The translations under genes were made by a program, and so were the position numbers. DNA of 9,192 nucleotides from Actinomycetota bacterium (GTDB lineage Bacteria; Actinomycetota; Actinomycetes; S36-B12; UBA5976), in contig JAPLBX010000098.1 in the NCBI GenBank assembly GCA_026392535.1, positions 1 to 9,192 of the forward strand. The letters run 5' to 3'. Every line of letters starts with the position of its first letter. Positions within the stretch are counted from its first letter, which is position 1. Below the pieces are notes generated by a model. That model ran no database searches and was not told where the DNA came from. It worked only from the letters and a program-made list of their open reading frames with translations. Shown here one piece after another: positions 1 through 5,246 of this stretch.

Positions 1-50
1 CTATGTACAACCCGAAATACTCAATTATTGCTGTGGGAGAAGAAGTATGA
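1..50 (+). CDS. C-terminal end of an OB-fold nucleic-acid-binding protein (partial)
   Basis: Only the last 15 or so residues are inside the window. The third reading frame reads MYNPKYSIIAVGEEV and stops with TGA at 48-50. The NPKY block followed by a short acidic tail resembles the end of the small actinobacterial OB-fold proteins (about 110-130 residues) whose last strand reads roughly 'LFNPKYEL'. In actinobacteria that gene commonly sits directly upstream of a DUF3159 gene, which is what follows here. The stop codon overlaps the next start as ATGA, so the two are probably translationally coupled in one transcript. The assignment rests on a short peptide plus gene order. The true start lies left of the window, and the ATG at 3-5 is more likely an internal methionine. 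Confidence 0.6.
   Translation, partial: MYNPKYSIIAVGEEV
35..39 (+). promoter_or_regulatory. Ribosome binding site of the DUF3159 gene
   Basis: A GGGAG purine run lies 7 bases ahead of the ATG at 47. It fixes the start there even though the frame stays open to the left window edge. It lies inside the coding sequence of the upstream OB-fold gene. Confidence 0.6.
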
Positions 51-691
51 GTTCGTCAAAGGAAGAAAATGCAGATGAAAAGAATGATGTTTTAGCTGCA
101 GAACAACTTCTCTCTAATGCGCTTGGCGGCAAGAGCGGATTTATTGATTCAGGATTACCAACTCTGGTATTCCTTACTGTCTGGACTTTTAACGGCAACG
201 AACTCCAGCCAGCTCTTATTGCAGCCGGATCAATTGGGTTAATACTTGCGGTTTTAAGGCTTGTTCAACGTAATTCAATACAACAGGTCGTGGGCGGGTT
301 AGCAGGTCTTGCTATCTCTGCATATTTTGCAAGTCGATCCGGACAAGCCAAGGATTTCTTTTTGCCTAGCATCTTGAAGAATTTGGGATATGGCGTTGCT
401 GTTTTCCTGAGCATTGTTTTCAAACATCCAATCGTTGGTTACATCGTTGGAGGATTGAAAGGGGATTTGCAAGGGTGGCGTAAAGATCGGGACTTACTAA
501 AGTTTTATTCGCTTATAACTTGGTGGTGGGTTGGTCTATTCGCTTTGCGGCTAATCGTGCAGGTACCACTATTTTTGAGCAACCAAGTTCAACTTCTAGG
601 CACTTTGAATGCGACCATATTGGGATTTCCGATTTATTTGGCCGTAGTCTGGCTAACGTATCGCGCGCTTAAATCCCGCGGAATATATTAA
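47..691 (+). CDS. DUF3159 family integral membrane protein
   Basis: A 214-residue polytopic membrane protein of the actinobacterial DUF3159 family; its biochemical function is not known. After a charged, probably cytoplasmic N-terminus (residues 1-30) there are about five or six hydrophobic segments, at roughly 36-50, 55-73, 80-97, 112-127, 150-172 and 187-207. Family hallmarks I recognise are the G-x-x-x-DFFLP block near residue 99, the GY-x-x-A-x-x-x-S-I-x-x-x-x-P-x-VG stretch near 114-132, WRKD near 143-147, and W-x-VGL-x-x-LRL-x-VQVPL-x-L near 160-178. The start is supported by a GGGAG site and by the ATGA overlap with the OB-fold gene. It converges on the ceoC/ceoB pair, and the same arrangement is known (from memory) in Mycobacterium tuberculosis (Rv2693c next to ceoC). 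A role linked to K+ handling is possible from context only. Confidence 0.88.
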   Translation: MSSSKEENADEKNDVLAAEQLLSNALGGKSGFIDSGLPTLVFLTVWTFNGNELQPALIAAGSIGLILAVLRLVQRNSIQQVVGGLAGLAISAYFASRSGQAKDFFLPSILKNLGYGVAVFLSIVFKHPIVGYIVGGLKGDLQGWRKDRDLLKFYSLITWWWVGLFALRLIVQVPLFLSNQVQLLGTLNATILGFPIYLAVVWLTYRALKSRGIY

Positions 692-700
692 GAATTAGCA

Positions 701-715
701 CCTAAAAATATTAGG
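701..715. terminator. Small dyad between convergent DUF3159 and ceoC genes
   Basis: CCTAA (701-705) and TTAGG (711-715) form a perfect 5-bp stem with a 5-base AT loop. The 19-base spacer separates two convergent genes, and the right arm overlaps the ceoC stop codon (TAA, complement of 711-713). Its position suits a bidirectional terminator, but the stem is short and no strong T-tract follows on either side. It is only a weak candidate. Confidence 0.25.
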
Positions 716-1373
716 AATCAGTACTTAGCAAAACTTCCAGTTGCTGCGCAGTATCTTCGCCAGCGACAAAGAGCAATTCGTCCCCTGGCTCAAAGCGATC
801 ATCGGCTGTTGGCGCAATCACGCTAGGTCCTCGCAAGATTGCAACAAGTGCAGTATCTGAAGGCAAGTTAACTTCATCAACTCGCTTACCAATTACTGGG
901 CTGTCTGCAGCCAAAGTCATTTCAACTAATTCGGCTTGGCCGGTTCTGAAAGTTAACAGCTTCACTAGGTCGCCAACAGTTACAGCTTCTTCAACGAGGG
1001 CAGAGAGCAAGCGCGGAGTGGAAACCGAAACATCAACTCCCCAAGATTCGTTAAACATCCACTCATTTTTAGGATGGTTTACTCGAGCCACAACTCGTGG
1101 GACGCCGTATTCGGTTTTCGCAAGCAAGGAAACAACTAAATTAACTTTGTCATCACCAGTAGCGGCGATCATCACCTGACAAGTAGCAAGGTCTGCCTTT
1201 TCTAGTGCTGAAGCCTCACATGCGTCAGCAACCAAAACTCGAGTTCCGTTAAATGAATCCGGTCTAACGTTGTCTGCGTCCTTGTCGATCAAAAGTACAT
1301 CGTGACCGTTCGCGGTAAGTTCTCGAGCAATTGAACGTCCAACTTTTCCAGCTCCTGCAATAGCTACGCGCAT
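711..1373 (-). CDS. ceoC: RCK/TrkA-type potassium uptake regulatory protein, CeoC-like
   Basis: A 220-residue cytoplasmic protein with the two-part architecture of single-RCK TrkA proteins. The N-terminal Rossmann (TrkA_N) domain covers about residues 1-120, with the dinucleotide motif GAGKVG at 7-12 and an acidic residue (D30) ending strand 2, as expected for NAD(H)-type binding. The TrkA_C (RCK_C) domain covers about 138-218. Family members bind the cytoplasmic face of a K+ channel or transporter and gate it in response to nucleotides. It is the second gene of a pair, starting 5 bases after the ceoB stop. I see no convincing Shine-Dalgarno site, so translation probably depends on ribosomes finishing ceoB. 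Length and order match M. tuberculosis ceoB-ceoC (from memory). No TrkH/KtrB channel subunit lies in this window. Confidence 0.9.
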   Translation of the reverse strand: MRVAIAGAGKVGRSIARELTANGHDVLLIDKDADNVRPDSFNGTRVLVADACEASALEKADLATCQVMIAATGDDKVNLVVSLLAKTEYGVPRVVARVNHPKNEWMFNESWGVDVSVSTPRLLSALVEEAVTVGDLVKLLTFRTGQAELVEMTLAADSPVIGKRVDEVNLPSDTALVAILRGPSVIAPTADDRFEPGDELLFVAGEDTAQQLEVLLSTDS

Positions 1374-1378
1374 ATAAA

Positions 1379-2038
1379 TCAGTCTGCTTTCGGTGGGTTG
1401 TTGAAAACGTTTTTGACTTGCTTTTCTTCAGCTAGATAAAAAATCGCGTGTACCAAATCATTTTCTTGAAGTACTAAATCTTTGCTAGGCAAGATGGCTT
1501 CACCGAAGCGCAATATGTATCCAATTCGTGCACCTGAATCCAAACCAAGTCGAGCAACACGATGCCCAATCCAATCTGGGTGGGTTGGCAGTTCAGAAAG
1601 GGACAAAGAACCGGTTGAGTCTCGAAACTCTTCGGCCGCAGTAGGAACTAGGCGCCGCATTATTTGTTCAGTTGTCCAAGCTACAGAGGCAACTGTTTCA
1701 ATGCCAAGTCGTGCATAAATTTCAGCCCGGCGAGGATCGTAGATACGTGCCACAACATTTTTAACGTGGAAAGTCTCACGCGCTACTCGGGCGCTAATGA
1801 TATTTGAATTGTCACCGCTAGAAACAGCAGCAAAAGCATCCGCACCGCGAATACCTGCCTCTTCTAGCTTGTCCTTGTCAAAACCAACGCCAACAATGGT
1901 GTCACCTGAAAAGGTTTGTGAAAGCTTACGAAAAGATTCTTCGCTTTGGTCGATAATCGTGACCTTATGTCCAGCTGTGTCCAGACGTTCGGCCAGAGCG
2001 CTACCTACACGGCCGCAGCCCATAATGACGATGTGCAC
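1379..2038 (-). CDS. ceoB: RCK/TrkA-type potassium uptake regulatory protein, CeoB-like
   Basis: A 219-residue partner of the adjacent CeoC-like protein. It has a TrkA_N Rossmann domain (about residues 1-120) with GCGRVG at 7-12 and D30 at the end of strand 2. The middle is strongly conserved: AFAAVSSGDNSNIISARVAR near 88-107 and ARIYDPRRAEIYARLGI near 116-132. A TrkA_C domain lies at about 140-210. The start is GTG at 2036-2038, chosen because AGGAGG sits 4 bases upstream; the next in-frame ATG (residue 6) would cut into the first beta strand. It is the first gene of a two-gene minus-strand operon, divergent from a KimA-like K+ transporter. CeoB and CeoC probably form a hetero-oligomeric ring on a K+ transporter; the partner cannot be named from sequence alone. 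Confidence 0.92.
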   Translation of the reverse strand: MHIVIMGCGRVGSALAERLDTAGHKVTIIDQSEESFRKLSQTFSGDTIVGVGFDKDKLEEAGIRGADAFAAVSSGDNSNIISARVARETFHVKNVVARIYDPRRAEIYARLGIETVASVAWTTEQIMRRLVPTAAEEFRDSTGSLSLSELPTHPDWIGHRVARLGLDSGARIGYILRFGEAILPSKDLVLQENDLVHAIFYLAEEKQVKNVFNNPPKAD

Positions 2039-2042
2039 GAAT

Positions 2043-2048
2043 CCTCCT
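2043..2048 (-). promoter_or_regulatory. Strong ribosome binding site of ceoB
   Basis: CCTCCT on the + strand reads AGGAGG on the coding strand, a perfect Shine-Dalgarno core 4 bases before the GTG at 2036-2038. It decides the GTG start over the ATG five codons later. Confidence 0.75.
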
Positions 2049-2113
2049 AGACGTACAGCCTAAGAGTAGTCCACGCGAAGTCCATACGAATTATCAAGTG
2101 CCTAAGCCCTACG
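2049..2113. promoter_or_regulatory. Divergent intergenic region between ceoB and the K+ transporter gene
   Basis: This short spacer must hold the start signals for both directions unless promoters lie inside coding sequence. Toward ceoB, TACTCT (complement of 2063-2068) is a possible -10 element and would give a leader of about 18 bases. Toward the transporter, AATTAT at 2089-2094 is the best -10-like hexamer. Neither has a good -35 at the right distance. The transporter ATG has no visible Shine-Dalgarno site, so a very short or leaderless message is plausible. The spacer is too short for a c-di-AMP (ydaO-type) riboswitch, the element that controls kimA in Bacillus. Confidence 0.35.
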
Positions 2114-4144
2114 ATGCCCCTCGTGAAATTGATTCCATCGCTGAAACGAGTTCTGCTCGGTAGAGCCATGAGAAGTGAGCAACTCGGCGACACTTTGCTC
2201 CCTAAGCGACTAGCACTTCCAGTTTTCGCCTCAGACGCCTTATCTAGCAACGCCTACGCGACCGAGGAAATTCTTAAGGTTTTGGCTCTCGGCGGATTGG
2301 CTTACATTCACTTCACACCGTATATAGCTGCTGCAGTAGTTGTCATTTACTTCATTGTTGTGATGTCTTATCGTCAGAATGTCCATGCTTATCCATCGGG
2401 TGGTGGGGATTACGAAGTAGTTTCAACGAACCTTGGCCAGCGAGCAGGCGTGTTTGTAGCAAGTGCGTTGTTGATCGATTATGTGCTGACGGTTGCTGTT
2501 TCGATTTCTTCAGCTGTGGCAAATATTGCATCAGCAATACCAGGTGTTGCCGATCACGCTGTCGGCCTAGCCATTACTTTGATAGCAATCATCACCGCAA
2601 TGAACTTGCGCGGAGTGCGTGAATCTGGAGTTGCTTTCGCAGTGCCGACCTATTTGTTTATGTTCAGCGTTTTTCTAATGATCGGCGTGGCACTCTGGCG
2701 CTACTCACAAGGTGATGTCATGTTGGCCGAAAGCGCCTCGTGGAAAGTCAGAGCAGAGGATACTTTTAGCGGAGCAGCGTTGATCTTCTTGCTTGCAAGG
2801 TCATTCTCTTCAGGAACTACCGCCTTAACGGGTATTGAAGCAATAAGTAATGGTGTGCCGGCTTTTCAGAAACCTAAATCAAAAAATGCTGCGACCACAC
2901 TAGCCATGCTTGGAGCAATTGCTATGACCATGTTTGGTGGCATAACTTGGCTTGCGGTGCAAACGCAGGTGAAGGTAACTGAGCACGACGACTCTTTAAT
3001 CGGATTACCTGCGGGGCAGCACCAGAAAACTGTAATTGCTCAAATTGGCTCCGCTGTATTTGAACATTTTCCAATTGGTTTCTATTTAATTACTGCAACC
3101 ACGGCTTTAATTCTGGCCTTAGCTGCCAATACTGCTTTCAACGGCTTTCCAGTACTGGGTTCCATTTTGGCGCGTGACGGATTCGCGCCAAGACAACTCC
3201 ATACACGTGGCGATCGATTGGCCTTCAGTAATGGCATCATCACTCTTGCTTCGCTTGCAATTATCCTGGTGGTGATTTACCAGGCAAAAGTTGGTGCATT
3301 GATTCAGCTTTACATCCTTGGAGTTTTCGTTAGTTTTACATTGAGCCAGTTAGGCATGATTAAACACTGGACCCGATACTTAAAGACTGAGGAAGATGAG
3401 AAAGCCCGAAGGTCCATGTACACAAGTCGGGTAATAAATGGCATCGGTTTTGTTATGACCGGAACCGTGTTGATAATCGTGCTTGCAACCAAATTCACTC
3501 ATGGTGCATGGATTGTTTGCGTCATGATGCCTGCTTTGTACGCATTGATGATGTCTATCCGTAAACACTATGACCAAGTTGCTCAAGAACTTCGCCTGCC
3601 AGATGACGCTAAGTCAACCCTGCCAAGCCGAGTACATGCTGTAGTAACAGTTTCTCGTGTGCATAAGGCAACTTGGAAGGCAGTTGCCTTTGCCCGCGCT
3701 TCACGCCCAGCGTTCTTGGAAGCAATTACTGTTAATGTTGATCAACAAGCGACAGACGAATTGTTTGCCGAATGGGAAAAACGAAAAATCCCAATTCCAC
3801 TTAGAGCGTTAGATTCACCATTCCGCGAAATCACACGGCCAATTGTTGAGTACGTAAAAAGCATCAACCCTGGAGACAATGACATTGTCATTGTCTATGT
3901 GCCGGAATACGTTGTTGGCACATTTTGGGAACGAATTCTCCATAATCAAAGCGCGTTGAGATTGAAAGCTCGTCTGCATTTCATACCGGGAGTGATTATT
4001 GCGAGCGTTCCTTATGTACTTGAATCTGGCGAACTCAAACAGGAGCAGATAGAAAACCAAGCTGCTGGAGCAGCCAGACGTGGTCAGCCGAATAGTCAAA
4101 AAAGCGAATCCACTCTTCGAGATGAATTTGAGCAAAATAAGTGA
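2114..4144 (+). CDS. KimA/KUP-like proton-coupled potassium transporter (APC superfamily)
   Basis: A 676-residue permease with about 12 membrane helices (to about residue 465) and a soluble C-terminal domain. It belongs to the group usually labelled 'amino acid permease'. Judged from my memory of Bacillus subtilis KimA (YdaO), it is clearly homologous from end to end: SDALSS-x-AY-x-TE near 40-51, YP-x-GGG-x-Y at 93-100, DY-x-LTVAVSIS at 122-132, SSG-x-x-ALTG-x-EAISN at 232-246, and LHNQSA at 609-614. Residues reported for K+ and H+ coordination in KimA are all present with the same spacing: D41, Y48, D122, T126, S130, T239 and E242. Import of K+ is therefore the best call, with amino-acid transport the alternative. 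The ATG lacks a clear Shine-Dalgarno site; GTG at 2123 is a possible alternative start. The stop overlaps the next gene as GTGA. The last 35 or so residues are a hydrophilic tail. Confidence 0.85.
   Translation: MPLVKLIPSLKRVLLGRAMRSEQLGDTLLPKRLALPVFASDALSSNAYATEEILKVLALGGLAYIHFTPYIAAAVVVIYFIVVMSYRQNVHAYPSGGGDYEVVSTNLGQRAGVFVASALLIDYVLTVAVSISSAVANIASAIPGVADHAVGLAITLIAIITAMNLRGVRESGVAFAVPTYLFMFSVFLMIGVALWRYSQGDVMLAESASWKVRAEDTFSGAALIFLLARSFSSGTTALTGIEAISNGVPAFQKPKSKNAATTLAMLGAIAMTMFGGITWLAVQTQVKVTEHDDSLIGLPAGQHQKTVIAQIGSAVFEHFPIGFYLITATTALILALAANTAFNGFPVLGSILARDGFAPRQLHTRGDRLAFSNGIITLASLAIILVVIYQAKVGALIQLYILGVFVSFTLSQLGMIKHWTRYLKTEEDEKARRSMYTSRVINGIGFVMTGTVLIIVLATKFTHGAWIVCVMMPALYALMMSIRKHYDQVAQELRLPDDAKSTLPSRVHAVVTVSRVHKATWKAVAFARASRPAFLEAITVNVDQQATDELFAEWEKRKIPIPLRALDSPFREITRPIVEYVKSINPGDNDIVIVYVPEYVVGTFWERILHNQSALRLKARLHFIPGVIIASVPYVLESGELKQEQIENQAAGAARRGQPNSQKSESTLRDEFEQNK
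3875..3895. repeat. Perfect 10-bp-arm palindrome inside the K+ transporter gene
   Basis: GACAATGACA (3875-3884) is followed by a single T and then its exact reverse complement TGTCATTGTC (3886-3895). It encodes part of the cytoplasmic domain (residues around 588-594, D-N-D-I-V-I-V). The one-base spacer makes an RNA hairpin unlikely. It may be a codon-usage coincidence over an alternating D/V/I peptide. Confidence 0.6.
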
Positions 4145-5244
4145 ATTTAACGATTGGCTCCCGCCACGAAGTTGAAATTCAGCGTGTTGCTCACGGCGGC
4201 CATTGTGTAGGCAGAATTGGTGAAGTTGTTTGTTTTGTTCGACACACAGCACCTGGCGAAAAGGTCATTGTTGAAATTAGATCTATTGGAAAACAAAACA
4301 AATTTGTCTTCGCTGATGCAGTAGAAATTTTGTCGCCAAGCTCCTACAGAATCAAACCAGCATGTGAATACGCCGGGGTTTGCGGTGGATGCGATTGGCA
4401 GCATATTGATTTTGCCTATCAACAAGAACTTAAAACTGAAATTCTCAAAGAGCAACTAATCAGGCTGGGCAAGTTATCTCCTGATAACAATCTGATCAAA
4501 AATTTGCAAGTGAAACAATTGCCAGGTGATTCAACAGGTTTGGGGTATCGCACAAGAGTTGAATATTTAACAGACTCTAGAGGCCGCATAGGATTTAGGA
4601 AGCATGGTTCAAACGAAGTAGTCACTGTTAATACCTGCAAAGTTGCCCGTGAAGAAATAACTGGAGACGGTTTCTCTAACGTTCCATGGGCTGCTAATTC
4701 TGAACTCAGAGTAGTAGTGGGATCAAGCGGGGAAGTAGTAAGAATTGCCGAGAGCGACGATGCTGAATATCGAATAAATGAACATGTTGATTCCTTCAAC
4801 TATCAAGTCAATGCTGAAGGTTTTTGGCAAGCTCACACGTTGGCCCCAAAGGTGTTTGTTGACACTGCTCTAGAAATGCTTAAAATCAAACTGGGCGAAC
4901 ATGTTTGCGACTTTTATTCAGGTAGTGGTTTATTTACATTGCCGCTATCAAGTGCGGTTGGCCCTGGCGGGCGAGTTGAAAGTGTTGAATCCGATTTAAA
5001 GGCCATTTCCAGCTTGAAACGAAATACTCGCAATCTGGCGAATGTGAACATTTATGGATTGGGAATTGAAAAATGGTTCTCAGAATCAAAAGTTAAAAAA
5101 GTTGACGCAATATTGCTAGATCCGCCTCGACTAGGGGCTGGTCGAAATGTGGTTCGCTCCATAGCCAAGATTCGACCATCCAGGGTTCTATATGTGGCCT
5201 GTGATCCTGCTGCCTTGGGCAAAATGCAGTTTAGTTTGGAGTAA
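4141..5244 (+). CDS. TRAM-domain SAM-dependent RNA (uracil-5-) methyltransferase, C-terminally truncated
   Basis: A member of the RumA/TrmA family, which methylates C5 of uracil in rRNA or tRNA using S-adenosylmethionine. Domains in order: TRAM RNA-binding domain (about 1-62); iron-sulfur cysteines C75, C81, C84 (C-x5-C-x2-C followed by DWQH) and C166; a substrate-side Q230; SAM motif DFYSGSG at 257-263; DPPR at 327-330; catalytic C354 in YVACDP. The protein then stops after 13 residues. Family members normally run about 35-50 residues further, through a D-x-FP-x-T-x-HVE motif whose glutamate acts as general base. That part is missing, and no frame holds it because aconitase starts 2 bases later. 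The GTG start overlaps the transporter stop as GTGA and has no good Shine-Dalgarno site, implying coupling. Whether the enzyme is active, or which uracil it targets, cannot be told. Confidence 0.85.
   Translation: MNLTIGSRHEVEIQRVAHGGHCVGRIGEVVCFVRHTAPGEKVIVEIRSIGKQNKFVFADAVEILSPSSYRIKPACEYAGVCGGCDWQHIDFAYQQELKTEILKEQLIRLGKLSPDNNLIKNLQVKQLPGDSTGLGYRTRVEYLTDSRGRIGFRKHGSNEVVTVNTCKVAREEITGDGFSNVPWAANSELRVVVGSSGEVVRIAESDDAEYRINEHVDSFNYQVNAEGFWQAHTLAPKVFVDTALEMLKIKLGEHVCDFYSGSGLFTLPLSSAVGPGGRVESVESDLKAISSLKRNTRNLANVNIYGLGIEKWFSESKVKKVDAILLDPPRLGAGRNVVRSIAKIRPSRVLYVACDPAALGKMQFSLE
5238..5241 (+). promoter_or_regulatory. Ribosome binding site of aconitase
   Basis: GGAG lies 5 bases before the ATG at 5247 and inside the last codons of the methyltransferase gene. 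It supports that ATG, and places aconitase translation directly behind the methyltransferase stop (TAA at 5242-5244). Confidence 0.65.
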
Positions 5245-5246
5245 AA

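Noticed and set aside
2039..2113. Possible c-di-AMP (ydaO/yuaA) riboswitch ahead of the KimA-like gene
   Set aside because: The spacer is only 75 bases and shared by two divergent genes; it lacks the length and paired elements such a riboswitch needs.
3815..4252. 145-residue open frame on the minus strand across the transporter/methyltransferase junction
   Set aside because: It lies wholly antisense to two well-supported genes, is rich in unlikely residues and shows no recognisable domain.
4419..4799. 126-residue minus-strand open frame inside the methyltransferase gene
   Set aside because: It is antisense to the methyltransferase domain, including its C166 region; serine-rich composition is typical of a shadow frame.
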